A stretch of DNA of 31,707 bases from positions 1 to 31,707 of IMG/VR virus record IMGVR_UViG_3300027868_000633; one strand, written 5' to 3'. A program made the translations under genes and the position numbers. The notes under the pieces were generated by a model. It worked only from the letters and a program-made list of their open reading frames with translations, was not told the DNA's origin and made no database searches. The stretch is from a virus. Shown one piece after another: positions 13,799-21,307 of the stretch (within the stretch, counting starts at the first letter, position 1; every line of letters starts with the position of its first letter).

Positions 13799-14515
13799 TT
13801 ACGCGAGTTGCGCCCTCTCCACAAGTAGTCTGGTTACATCTGCCAACTTACTGGCGTCCGTTGCCATCTCCAGCGGCGTTGCCTCGAGCTTGAAGAAGCG
13901 CAGCAGGCTGTAGACATCCAACTCTTTACGATCGCCTACGGGCAACAGAATGTCAAGCGGATCGAATACGCCTGTGGGATTGTGCCATAGGCGTACAGGC
14001 AGCGGAAGCTGCTCAGTATCGGGGGCCTCGGCATTCCGGCCCAGCACTTCAGCGGCTGCAATGCGCAGGATCTGCTTGATGCTGAAGCCGAAGATTAGTA
14101 CGTCGGCGTCTGCATCCGTACCGTGACGTAGCGACGCAGAGAACTGCCGTGGGTAGTTCTCTCTGAAGAAGCCAAGCAGCGGTATCGCCACTTTGCCCCG
14201 AGATATCGGATCTGTCGCGGTTTGCTGGTACAGCGTCTTGCCGTCCACATCGTGGACAGCTACGGAAGCGAGTACGGCTAGGTATGGATGATGCACGCGA
14301 TTCTCGTACTGCTGGTCATTGCCCAGCACGCTTCCGGCATATGCGCAGGCATCAGCGTGCTTGTGTTCGCCACGCGCCTCCAGCACCTTGTTATGATGGT
14401 TGTCGATCGTTGCCTGCCTGGTCATCGATCCGGGTATCTTCACTGGGCCAAAGAATTGGTCGCAGTCTTGAGCGGCTTTTATCGTTGCTCCCACAAATAG
14501 CACTGTGTTAGGCAC
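13799..14515 (-). CDS. Hypothetical protein, 238 aa (GTG start)
   Basis: The frame is open from a TTG at 14545, but the first start with a ribosome site (GGAGG, about 4 bases) is the GTG at 14515, just after the stop of the upstream gene. The protein begins VPNTVLFVGATIKAAQDCDQ, then contains a His/Asp/Asn-rich section (DNHHNKVLEARGEHKHADA) and an alpha/beta core (DADVLIFGFSIKQILRIAAA). The cluster of His and Asp residues at 40-60 could bind a metal, but no recognised motif is present. Function is unknown. Confidence 0.72.
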   Translation of the reverse strand: MPNTVLFVGATIKAAQDCDQFFGPVKIPGSMTRQATIDNHHNKVLEARGEHKHADACAYAGSVLGNDQQYENRVHHPYLAVLASVAVHDVDGKTLYQQTATDPISRGKVAIPLLGFFRENYPRQFSASLRHGTDADADVLIFGFSIKQILRIAAAEVLGRNAEAPDTEQLPLPVRLWHNPTGVFDPLDILLPVGDRKELDVYSLLRFFKLEATPLEMATDASKLADVTRLLVERAQLA

Positions 14516-14523
14516 ATTGCCTC

Positions 14524-15150
14524 CTAAGTTTGTTCCTGTGAACAAGATTTGAGTCGTATCCTTCTGGGGTTACGTACGTGTAGTTCCGCTGCTTGTGCGG
14601 CCTTTCGCTCCTTAGCGACCTCCTTGTCGAGCTGCAGCTCTCTTTTCACACATGCTGCAGCGACCTCCCCGGCATGCGTAAGTGATGCGCATATCGTACG
14701 TAGTGTTGGCACTCCGTTACAGAACATGGCAAGCCAATAGTTGGGAAACCATAGCGTAGCGCCATTGCCTATAGACTTTATGTGGCTTGGCGTAATGCTC
14801 GCAGAATAGCATGCGTCTGGGCTGCCAACGCGTGGACGGAAACGCGGTGGACTCGGTACCAGTTCATCCGCTACGATAAACGGTGCAGACGTGTATATGG
14901 CATTCGTGCCCATCATCTGTGTGCCCCAGTGATCCCACACGAGCGTTACACCGCGATGTGTGGCTATGGCCACAAGCATCCGACTCGCGCAGGAGATATG
15001 CGCCCATGTAATGCACGCGTACTCACCGTGTTTTTCCCTATCTACCACCGGATGCTTGATAGCAGCTACGTTAAGCCCAATGTCCTTTGGGCGTTGGCAC
15101 TGCGGATGTGCGCACGTTGTCTCATAGTGAAACGGGGGCCATGTACTCAT
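14524..15150 (-). CDS. Zinc-finger-like protein, paralogue A, 208 aa
   Basis: The ATG at 15150 overlaps the upstream stop as ATGA. The N-terminus has C13-x4-C18, then W49-x-H51-x2-C54, a plausible CCHC metal site. The body contains a beta-rich stretch ending in NGATLWFPNYWLAMFCNGVP. The C-terminal tail is helical and basic and ends near RNPRRIRLKS (193-202). The neighbouring upstream gene encodes the same order of elements, so the two arose by duplication. The basic tail suggests nucleic-acid or ribosome contact, as an inference. No named family is recognised. Confidence 0.75.
   Translation of the reverse strand: MSTWPPFHYETTCAHPQCQRPKDIGLNVAAIKHPVVDREKHGEYACITWAHISCASRMLVAIATHRGVTLVWDHWGTQMMGTNAIYTSAPFIVADELVPSPPRFRPRVGSPDACYSASITPSHIKSIGNGATLWFPNYWLAMFCNGVPTLRTICASLTHAGEVAAACVKRELQLDKEVAKERKAAQAAELHVRNPRRIRLKSCSQEQT
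14547..14575. repeat. 29-bp imperfect direct repeat, copy A (partner at 15151-15179)
   Basis: gatttgagtcgtatccttct at 14547 resembles gacttgaggcgtatcctccg at 15151, continuing through 29 bases with a handful of substitutions. Both copies encode the RN-x-RRIRLKS tail of the two paralogues. The match is protein-driven and marks the duplication. Confidence 0.65.
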
Positions 15151-15677
15151 GACTTGAGGCGTATCCTCCGTAGGTTACGGGTAGGTGCAATCTGCATAGT
15201 AGCGGCCTGCGTAATGCGTAGTTTCTGGCCCTCTCGTCGGTCCCACTGTATTTGACGCTTGGCATATTGCAACGCGTCCGTGAATGAGGGCGACACCGAG
15301 CCGCCTACCCAGTGGCCGTCACAGAGGACTGTGATATGGTAGTCAGGTACCCAGATTATCATGTTGCTTGACGTATATCGTGTCCTGCTGCTGTTGATGG
15401 TCACGAAGTACTTGCCGCGCGTGCCGATTTGGAGCGATCTACTGTATGCTGCAGTTTGTAGGACGCCCCCATACTGCCCCCACTGCATCGCCAATACACC
15501 AGGCATTCTTGCCTCGTTAAGGAAACGTACTGCGCATGTATTATGCATCCACGAAAGCTCAGGTATTGCTGCTGAGTAGTTCAGATACTCTTCGGCAAAC
15601 ATGTCTGCAGCATTTCCGTGGACTCGGGTACACGATGGGTACTGACAAGGGCCCACAAGCCGAATGTACGGGGTCAC
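15147..15677 (-). CDS. Zinc-finger-like protein, paralogue B, 176 aa
   Basis: The start is a GTG at 15677, chosen because it overlaps the RuvC-like gene's stop as GTGA. It shares a layout with the next gene: C11-x4-C16 followed by R, then W43-x-H45-x2-C48 and R-[FM]-L, a beta-rich middle with SSNMIIWVPDYHITVLCDGH, and a basic end RNLRRIRLKS at the very C-terminus (167-176). It is 32 residues shorter than its paralogue. It lies directly after the RuvC-like gene, with which it is coupled. The role is unknown; nucleic-acid binding is possible. Confidence 0.75.
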   Translation of the reverse strand: MTPYIRLVGPCQYPSCTRVHGNAADMFAEEYLNYSAAIPELSWMHNTCAVRFLNEARMPGVLAMQWGQYGGVLQTAAYSRSLQIGTRGKYFVTINSSRTRYTSSNMIIWVPDYHITVLCDGHWVGGSVSPSFTDALQYAKRQIQWDRREGQKLRITQAATMQIAPTRNLRRIRLKS

Positions 15678-16291
15678 GTACTCAATCCCACAGTGTAACC
15701 CTCGATCATCATGGCGCAGATGTGCAGCGCGTCTGCAAGGTTGTCAACGCCGGTGGACTTGTAGTCCTTGGCATCCAGATTGACGCCGTACCGTTCGTTA
15801 GCAGCAGCGATCATAGCTTCCTTCCCTGCGTTGCCTTTGTTGGTGGCGTACTTCTTGATCTGACCGATCCCCAAGCTCTGCAGCGGTACCTCTGTCTCCT
15901 CTGCCCACGTGGCAAGGATGACCTTCAGCCCGCCAAGTAGCTCGGCGGACTTGGATATGCGCGACATGATAACGCCAATAGGGCCGCCATTCTTGACAGT
16001 TGGCGTATACTTCACGTCCTCAAACCCAATCGCATCCGGCTGCAGCACACTGAGGAACTGCTTGAGCCGGATGAAGCGAAGAGGGCCGGTTTCGTATGGC
16101 AGCACACTCAGATCGAGCTGCCCGGCAAATAGCGTGGCATCACACAGCGGCTTCTTGGGTACAACATCAGCCCATGCTACACCGCAGTTTGTGCCTAGAT
16201 CGACACCGAGAAGGCGTACCTTGTTAGCAGCACGTGCCTTGAGTGCTGCTGCGAGCGCTTCTGGTGTACGGTATTGCTTAACCTTCGCCAT
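15674..16291 (-). CDS. ruvC: RuvC-like Holliday junction resolvase (RNase H fold)
   Basis: This gene encodes a 205-residue RNase H-like nuclease, expected to cut branched DNA such as Holliday junctions. The acidic catalytic set is visible: D31 in LLGVDLGTNCGVAW, E91 in AIGFEDVKY and D183/D187 in GVDNLADALHI. The region around 145-160 (QIKKYATNKGNAGKEAMIAA) matches the K-x5-G-x-A-x-K helix typical of RuvC proteins. I start at the ATG at 16291 as the family start allows; no strong ribosome site is seen and a TTG or ATG 9-15 bases earlier is possible. It overlaps the exonuclease gene end by 14 bases. It probably resolves recombination intermediates before packaging. Confidence 0.88.
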   Translation of the reverse strand: MAKVKQYRTPEALAAALKARAANKVRLLGVDLGTNCGVAWADVVPKKPLCDATLFAGQLDLSVLPYETGPLRFIRLKQFLSVLQPDAIGFEDVKYTPTVKNGGPIGVIMSRISKSAELLGGLKVILATWAEETEVPLQSLGIGQIKKYATNKGNAGKEAMIAAANERYGVNLDAKDYKSTGVDNLADALHICAMMIEGYTVGLST

Positions 16292-17081
16292 CAGCGTCAT
16301 CAACAACTACGGTCTGATTGCCTTCGACAGACAGGTCGATCTTGTTCGACATGCCTGCAAGCTCGGCGTGCGAGTTCATCAGATGGCACAGCAGCAGGCT
16401 ATCTGCGCCGCTGCGGTGTGCATCAGTTTCCGCCATGCCGGCCTTCTCAAAGAGCTTGTAGCGCTCGTTGCAGTGCGAATCCAGCGCCCAGAAGACGCCG
16501 CGGCGGCGCAAACCACCGATCCGCCATGCAAACTGCTGCATGGTTTCTCCCGCCAGCGGCAATGGATCATCCTGATCTTGCAACTGACTGGCCTTTTCTG
16601 CAATTCCCGTGTCGTAGACCAGCTCAGGGTCAAACACGAACGGGATGCGTAGCCAGTTGTGGAAGTGCGCCTGGAAGAACTCAACGTCGAAGCGCCAGCC
16701 ATTGTGCATGACAGCGACCTCGCGGCGGGCCTCCATTTGCTCGAACAGGTCGAGATGGTTGCGGAGGACCTCAATAGGATCCTCACCCTGGTTGCGCAGA
16801 ACCTCCCACGTGTGGTGGAACGGCTTGCCTTGCCGCTCCATTGCGACCTGTGTTCGCAGCAGGTCCTGCTGGAACTGTTCGTGATTGATATCAGGGTGGT
16901 TTGGCCAATTCAGGTAGACCTCGTTGGTTTGAGTGGGGACACCTGCGCGCACAATCGTGTGTCCGATTGAGCAGATGAAGCTCTGTGTTGGACTTACGCC
17001 ATTCGTCTCCACGTCCACAGTCGTGTAGTTCTGTGGGAAGTGGAAGCGACCGGCGAAGCGTTCAAACCAGTGTGAGGACAT
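16278..17081 (-). CDS. DEDDh 3'-5' exonuclease (DnaQ-like)
   Basis: The 267-residue protein (ATG at 17081; the open frame extends further but only as a shadow) has all exonuclease motifs of the DEDDh class. Exo I is TTVDVETNG (D23, E25), Exo II is HNGWRFDVEFF (D132) and Exo III is AHRSGADSLL (H222-x4-D227). These residues bind two metal ions and remove nucleotides from 3' ends. The gap between motifs II and III is long. The polymerase carries its own exonuclease domain, so this enzyme is more likely a repair or recombination nuclease than the proofreading subunit. It sits directly before the RuvC-like gene. No clear ribosome site is seen at the chosen start. Confidence 0.88.
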   Translation of the reverse strand: MSSHWFERFAGRFHFPQNYTTVDVETNGVSPTQSFICSIGHTIVRAGVPTQTNEVYLNWPNHPDINHEQFQQDLLRTQVAMERQGKPFHHTWEVLRNQGEDPIEVLRNHLDLFEQMEARREVAVMHNGWRFDVEFFQAHFHNWLRIPFVFDPELVYDTGIAEKASQLQDQDDPLPLAGETMQQFAWRIGGLRRRGVFWALDSHCNERYKLFEKAGMAETDAHRSGADSLLLCHLMNSHAELAGMSNKIDLSVEGNQTVVVDDADGEG

Positions 17082-17130
17082 GATAGCAATATGCTGTGCT
17101 GCGCGGTCAAGAATGACCACGCGGGGGTGC

Positions 17131-17658
17131 CTAAGGCGTCTCTTTGGTGCAACGGCACAAACGCCCGGGCCCTTGCGGCTCATCCGCATGCTCCGAGGCT
17201 ATGATTTCGTGGAACTGGGTGTTGATGTCGTTAAGCAGGTCCTGGAAGGACGCTGGCGGCCCGTCGTCGGGCTTACCAACGTCCTTCACACCGGACCAGA
17301 CAGTCGCCAGGAGTACCTGGCCGAGCCGTACATAGAACAAGGCCTGTATGGCGGGTCGCAGGTCCGAGAAGCCGGACTGCTCCAGTGCCACAGCAGGGTT
17401 CTTGAGCTTTATGACCTGGGAGAGGGCCCGCGCCATTTTGCGCGGCGCCTCCGTGTCGAGAACCTCCTGGTACGTGACACCATTGTCATGCAGGAAGTCT
17501 CGGAACCACGGTTCCCAGTACTTTTCCTCGATAGAGACCATTGCGCCGTGGACGATATTGGGTCCAATGTGCGCAATATCCCGCTCGGGAGTGTACCACG
17601 GGTCACGCTGGGTACGGGCGTCATTTCTTCGTAGTTGAAACAGGTGTTCTTTGGCCAT
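17131..17658 (-). CDS. Hypothetical protein, 175 aa
   Basis: I use the ATG at 17658, which begins 13 bases after the upstream stop. The upstream TTG/ATG codons lie inside that gene. The protein has a basic N-terminus (MAKEHLFQLRRNDARTQRDP), a Trp-rich stretch (EKYWEPWFRDFLHDNGVTYQ) and helical segments (KMARALSQVIKLKNPAVALE; RPAIQALFYVRLGQVLLATV). The C-terminus is acidic, then ends in a short Cys/Arg tail. No known motif is seen. Between two nucleic-acid genes, an accessory role is possible but unproven. Confidence 0.7.
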   Translation of the reverse strand: MAKEHLFQLRRNDARTQRDPWYTPERDIAHIGPNIVHGAMVSIEEKYWEPWFRDFLHDNGVTYQEVLDTEAPRKMARALSQVIKLKNPAVALEQSGFSDLRPAIQALFYVRLGQVLLATVWSGVKDVGKPDDGPPASFQDLLNDINTQFHEIIASEHADEPQGPGRLCRCTKETP

Positions 17659-17671
17659 GTGGCCAATCTTA

Positions 17672-18727
17672 TCACCTGGCCGTCGTGAATTCAAGTGGTG
17701 CCGTCGGCGCCGCTATTTGGGCCTCCGTGCAGGTTCTGCGGATCACCTGACGCGGCACGTGTCGTAGTTGTAGCGCTGTATCTCTACGGGCCAGCCTGGC
17801 ATTCAGGCTTGCCACGATTTTGATATCAGTCAGCGGCCAACAACTCGGCCATCTGTCCCAGCCCTTACCGCGCCCGCTCTTCACTCTAATAGGCGCAGGC
17901 ACGAGCCGCCCGGCCTCGATTTTCATCCGATGCGGGTTCGTACCGATTCCGACGAGGAAGTACGGCACCTTGGCTGCTTTGCAGGCGTGACGAATCTCGC
18001 CAATCCAGTCCAGCACGAACGGATATGCCGGTTCCGGCGAGTTGTTGGCCGCAGTGCCGCAATGAGTGACCCAGTCAATACCGACAAGGCTGTTAGCCAG
18101 GTTGATCTTTGCGATCTGTGGCTGGATGTTCAAGAACTTGTGGACAGCAGGTGCACGCGCATACTGATGCGTAACGACGTCTAGATCCGCTTGTGTACGA
18201 ACCGAGGAGCCAAGCCATACGTTGGCCGGCCAATAGTGATAGCGTTCCAGTGTGCGCAAATAGAAATCGACTTGGCGTTTGGGGTAGGATGAGAGAAAGA
18301 GCCAGCAGTGTCTAGCCGCGGCTGGCCACATCATTGGCTCTAGCATGTGCTGCCATCGCCACTCATCAGTGATTGGAACATTCTCGTGGTCCACTTTGCT
18401 GAACGGCTCGCTGGTGGTGTTGACCAGAATTACGCGCGGCAGGTTATCGAACCACGGCTTAGCCTGATAGTTCTGACCCTTATTACGCCTGCGTAGACAT
18501 TTACGTCTGCTTGTATCAGGCCACCGCGTAGCATTTGCAATTGCGTCAGGCATCCGCTGCGGACCGCCATGACGGTTCAGCGATTGATTATGCTCGCCGC
18601 AGCAGTGCTGCCCGAACTCTGTGGGGCCCGCAAAATGGCTATGCATTGGGCACGTCTTGTGGTCACAGATATATAGGAAGCCATTTATTGTGCTCCGTAT
18701 GTACGGCAGTGGGGTACACAGTCCCAT
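17672..18727 (-). CDS. Divergent phage Gp37/Gp68 (DUF5131) family protein
   Basis: The central part matches the DUF5131 layout: RVILVNTTSEPFSKVDHENV (residues 97-116), an expected helix, WLFLSSYPKRQVDFYLRT, then PANVWLGSSVRTQADLDVV, followed by FLNIQPQIAKI, IDWVTHCGTAANNSPEPAYP and VPYFLVGIGTN. Known members carry a three-cysteine motif near the N-terminus, resembling radical SAM enzymes. Here that motif is not present. Instead residues 21-46 hold C21-x4-C26, C42, C43 and H46, which look like a zinc site. The C-terminal third is basic and extra. The biochemical role of the family is not established. Start ATG at 18727 has GAGG upstream. Confidence 0.7.
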   Translation of the reverse strand: MGLCTPLPYIRSTINGFLYICDHKTCPMHSHFAGPTEFGQHCCGEHNQSLNRHGGPQRMPDAIANATRWPDTSRRKCLRRRNKGQNYQAKPWFDNLPRVILVNTTSEPFSKVDHENVPITDEWRWQHMLEPMMWPAAARHCWLFLSSYPKRQVDFYLRTLERYHYWPANVWLGSSVRTQADLDVVTHQYARAPAVHKFLNIQPQIAKINLANSLVGIDWVTHCGTAANNSPEPAYPFVLDWIGEIRHACKAAKVPYFLVGIGTNPHRMKIEAGRLVPAPIRVKSGRGKGWDRWPSCWPLTDIKIVASLNARLARRDTALQLRHVPRQVIRRTCTEAQIAAPTAPLEFTTAR

Positions 18728-18761
18728 AGTAACATCTTTCCTCGTGTGTCTACGTAGGAAT

Positions 18762-18776
18762 GGTAGCGTTGCTACC
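18762..18776 (-). other. Short hairpin in the gap before the DUF5131-like gene
   Basis: GGTAGC at 18762-18767 pairs with GCTACC at 18771-18776 over a 3-base loop. This lies within the 72-base gap between the stop at 18800 and the start at 18727. No T-run follows, so it is not a clear terminator. Confidence 0.3.
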
Positions 18777-18799
18777 TGTGAATGCTGTATGAGGCTTTG

Positions 18800-19204
18800 T
18801 CAGCGTGAGACGTCAAAGCCCGCTTCTGGGTTGCGTCGGCGTAGTTCTGCTAGGAGCTCTTCTTCGGGCAGTTCCTCCAATCTGAGTTCGCGTGCAGTTG
18901 TACTGAGTTTGAGTAGTGTCCTGGCAATAACCAGGGCGCTGGCTGCTTGGCTGTGGTGCGGAGCAAACTCTACGTGCTCAACGGCCAGTCTCAGCAGCTT
19001 CTTCGTCGAGAGTTTCTTCGACTTTGTCTTCTTCGTGGCCTGACTCATCTGTGTCTCCTCGTATGCGAACACCGCGCGGCTGGCGCCCGGCGCTCTGTTC
19101 TTCTCCGTCTGGTATTGCGATATTAAGCGCGCGGCAAAGCGCGACATCGCGTGCAGTTCTTGGCGTTTTTTAACTTCCGCCAGCATCGCTTTGTTGTCTG
19201 GCAT
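18800..19204 (-). CDS. Hypothetical basic helical protein, 134 aa
   Basis: The ATG at 19204 has GGAG about 7 bases upstream. The protein is helical throughout: a basic first half (EVKKRQELHAMSRFAARLIS), then a Lys-rich stretch (SQATKKTKSKKLSTKKLLRL), then Leu/Glu-rich helices (TLLKLSTTARELRLEELPEE). The Lys-rich region suggests nucleic-acid contact. It overlaps the upstream Cys-rich gene by 35 bases. No family is recognised. Confidence 0.7.
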   Translation of the reverse strand: MPDNKAMLAEVKKRQELHAMSRFAARLISQYQTEKNRAPGASRAVFAYEETQMSQATKKTKSKKLSTKKLLRLAVEHVEFAPHHSQAASALVIARTLLKLSTTARELRLEELPEEELLAELRRRNPEAGFDVSR

Positions 19205-19961
19205 CGTGCGTCTCCGCGTGGGTGGCTGCTGGACATTCCATGTACCCTACTGGGCACTGGTAACAGTAGTGGGTGTAGTTGTGTGGACACGCCCAGTCGC
19301 GCCGGAAACGCATCTTAATGATTTGCCGGTTCCACTTGCGTAGGCTTGACGTGCAGCCTACCTCTTGGAAGCCCGGAACACCGGGTCGACAACGATCAGG
19401 CTCGATCTGGACCCAGATACGCAGATTGACGAGCTCTGATGGATGCGCAAATGGTAGGCCATGACGCCGTGCGGTGTACCCTGCGCGGCGTGCGATGAAC
19501 CGACAGAAGCCTACGGTCCAGAATGTTCTAACGCGCATCGGGCAGGCGGTGCCCGCCAGTATGCGCATCGTGAAGCGTCCGCCGCGCCGACCTCGCGCTG
19601 AACGTGCCGGTTCCCACGCAAGGACTTGGACTGGCGCCCATTCCGCTTCCTGCTGCAGGTGCCATGGCGGTACGGCGACGCCCGTACGCAGTAACTCCAC
19701 ATTGCCAGCAATGCGCCAGCACATGTTGCGAAGGTTCTCCTCTCGCAACGTACAGCCAGCGATACTGCGGACACTGTCCCACATGACAAGCCTGTCCACA
19801 CGAGGGATAGCCTCACACAGCAGGTCAACAAGTTCCTCGAAGTGTCGGCCCTCTGGCGCAAAGCCACAGAACTCGCTGAGCACATCGTTGGCTAGCCTCT
19901 CCCGTAGTGCAAAGATACGGGAGAGGCTATACCGCGGGGCCGCGACACTATGGTGCGTCAT
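19170..19961 (-). CDS. Cys-rich protein with C-terminal metal-site motif, 263 aa
   Basis: I use the ATG at 19961, which overlaps the upstream stop by 14 bases; upstream codons are shadows. The first 65 residues are helical (LRERLANDVLSEFCGFAPEG). The middle has Arg-rich stretches (ARSARGRRGGRFTMRILAGT). Near the end (225-243) is the pattern C-x7-C-x2-C-x6-C, in CPHNYTHYCYQCPVGYMEC, with two His in between; it probably binds a metal. The pattern is unusual and I cannot name the family. The C-terminal 20 residues are polar. The gene precedes the 134-residue protein. Confidence 0.68.
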   Translation of the reverse strand: MTHHSVAAPRYSLSRIFALRERLANDVLSEFCGFAPEGRHFEELVDLLCEAIPRVDRLVMWDSVRSIAGCTLREENLRNMCWRIAGNVELLRTGVAVPPWHLQQEAEWAPVQVLAWEPARSARGRRGGRFTMRILAGTACPMRVRTFWTVGFCRFIARRAGYTARRHGLPFAHPSELVNLRIWVQIEPDRCRPGVPGFQEVGCTSSLRKWNRQIIKMRFRRDWACPHNYTHYCYQCPVGYMECPAATHAETHDARQQSDAGGS

Positions 19962-20457
19962 CCTGGTACGGCTGCTGCAGCTCATGAATCAGCTCAAGTA
20001 CCGCGTCGTCATCCATCTTGCAGGACAGTACCCCACGTACAGCGGCAAAGTACTTGCCGTTGTCGTCTTTGTAGTAGTGCGTACGGTCAAGAGTAGCATC
20101 GACAGCCACCAGCTCGAAGCCTTTAGGTGTCAATGCGGGTACATGCGTATCCAGCAGCACTGCCAGATTTCTCAGGTAGCGCGGTTCGCCTCCGGTATTC
20201 ATGAACTCAAGCATCGCAGTGATGACCGGCAACTGTCGCGTCAACGCGGTGCGGTTTTCTGGCGTGTCGTCCACGGCGCTGATCCTGGTCTGCTTTACTA
20301 CCTGCCCGCGCACCCACAATTGGATCAACAGCGTGATCTGCTTGTTGCTGTCTGTATCTGCGGCATCTGGGATGTCGGCAGTCACACGATAGCCATCGTG
20401 TGCTAAACGCTGGCAATCATCCATGACGTCTGAGGCCTGGACGGTATCAGGCTCCAC
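19948..20457 (-). CDS. Hypothetical protein, 169 aa (GTG start)
   Basis: The start is a GTG at 20457 with GGAG 9 bases upstream; the overlap with the upstream gene end (11 bases) fits coupling. The protein is acidic, with a beta-rich middle (SNKQITLLIQLWVRGQVVKQ) and helical parts (ENRTALTRQLPVITAMLEFM). A Tyr/Lys-containing segment (TLDRTHYYKDDNGKYFAAVR) is followed by an acidic end (DDDAVLELIHELQQPYQDDA). No motif is recognised. Function is unknown. Confidence 0.72.
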   Translation of the reverse strand: MEPDTVQASDVMDDCQRLAHDGYRVTADIPDAADTDSNKQITLLIQLWVRGQVVKQTRISAVDDTPENRTALTRQLPVITAMLEFMNTGGEPRYLRNLAVLLDTHVPALTPKGFELVAVDATLDRTHYYKDDNGKYFAAVRGVLSCKMDDDAVLELIHELQQPYQDDAP

Positions 20458-20911
20458 GTTGCTGCTCCTGCCGCACAGCCGCTATGATTGGCTGTGTAGT
20501 GGCGGTTATGCGGTGCAACCCCTCCCATGCGCCCAGTAGCTCCTCGCCAGCACTGCCTTCGATGTATGTGAACAACGGCGCCAGTTGCAGCAGCTCCGCC
20601 GCCGGTAGCACATTCATGTCGACGCATATCTCAAGCGGCGCTGCGTCAACTTGTGGTTGACGTATGACGATCTGCGGCAGCTCCGGACGCTCTGCGTGTG
20701 GGTTTTGTTGCAGTTCCTCGATCGCCGCTACAACGCCACGAAAGTGCCCGTATGCCGTGGATTGCCGCTGCAGCTCTGCGCTGAACTGGCCAATACTGGC
20801 TGCGTAGTCCTCAAGCGTAGGCTGCGCTGGCGCTGGCGGTTGTGGCACCGGCGCCGGCTGCGGTGGCGTCAATGGCGGTACCGCAGCGCGTTGGTTCAAA
20901 TCTGTAACCAT
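20447..20911 (-). CDS. Hypothetical protein with Pro-rich N-terminus, 154 aa
   Basis: The ATG at 20911 has GAGAGG 6 bases upstream, a clear start. Residues 10-33 are Pro/Ala/Gln-rich (VPPLTPPQPAPVPQPPAPAQ), likely disordered. The rest is helical (YAASIGQFSAELQRQSTAYG; VVAAIEELQQNPH; NVLPAAELLQLAPLFTYIEG), which looks like a compact helical domain. No family is recognised. The end overlaps the next gene's start by 11 bases. Confidence 0.72.
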   Translation of the reverse strand: MVTDLNQRAAVPPLTPPQPAPVPQPPAPAQPTLEDYAASIGQFSAELQRQSTAYGHFRGVVAAIEELQQNPHAERPELPQIVIRQPQVDAAPLEICVDMNVLPAAELLQLAPLFTYIEGSAGEELLGAWEGLHRITATTQPIIAAVRQEQQRGA

Positions 20912-20920
20912 GTGTACCTC

Positions 20921-21307
20921 TCAGTGTAGTTTTGCTGCGAACCCTACCCAGAAGCGAAAGACGTCTTCGCCCTCTGTGCTAAGGTCCTGAATCGGTTGCC
21001 CCAGTATGATGTGCGTACGCACAGCATTGGGTACGGCCTCTGTATAGCGTTGGATCACGTCCATGGCGCCCAGCATTGCCTTTGCCGGATCACGCTCTGC
21101 GCGATACGGGATAAGGGGGATGCGAATCAGCTCGCCCCCACGACTTAGCGCCCACGCAAGCGGGCCGTCGGGCTTCGTGAAGTCCAGCGGCTCTGCACGA
21201 ACCTTCCAGACAGCAGTGCCCGCGCGCTTTAGTGGTCGGTGTGGTAGTGCCTGCGCAGACAGGAACCCTTCGATGTCCAGTAGTTCTGCTGTGTGTTCGC
21301 GGCTCAT
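20921..21307 (-). CDS. Hypothetical protein, 128 aa
   Basis: The ATG at 21307 overlaps the stop of the glycosyltransferase gene as ATGA, so the two are likely translated together. The protein is compact and mixed: a helical start (REHTAELLDIEGFLSAQALP), a central beta-prone part (GGELIRIPLIPYRAERDPAK) and a helical segment (AMLGAMDVIQRYTEAVPNAV). It ends with EDVFRFWVGFAAKLH. There is no motif. It could be an accessory of the glycosyltransferase, as an inference from coupling only. Confidence 0.72.
   Translation of the reverse strand: MSREHTAELLDIEGFLSAQALPHRPLKRAGTAVWKVRAEPLDFTKPDGPLAWALSRGGELIRIPLIPYRAERDPAKAMLGAMDVIQRYTEAVPNAVRTHIILGQPIQDLSTEGEDVFRFWVGFAAKLH

Noticed and set aside
17082-17189. 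36-residue N-terminal extension of the DEDDh exonuclease
   Set aside because: It overlaps the end of the previous gene and reads as basic shadow sequence; the exonuclease fold starts after the ATG at 17081.
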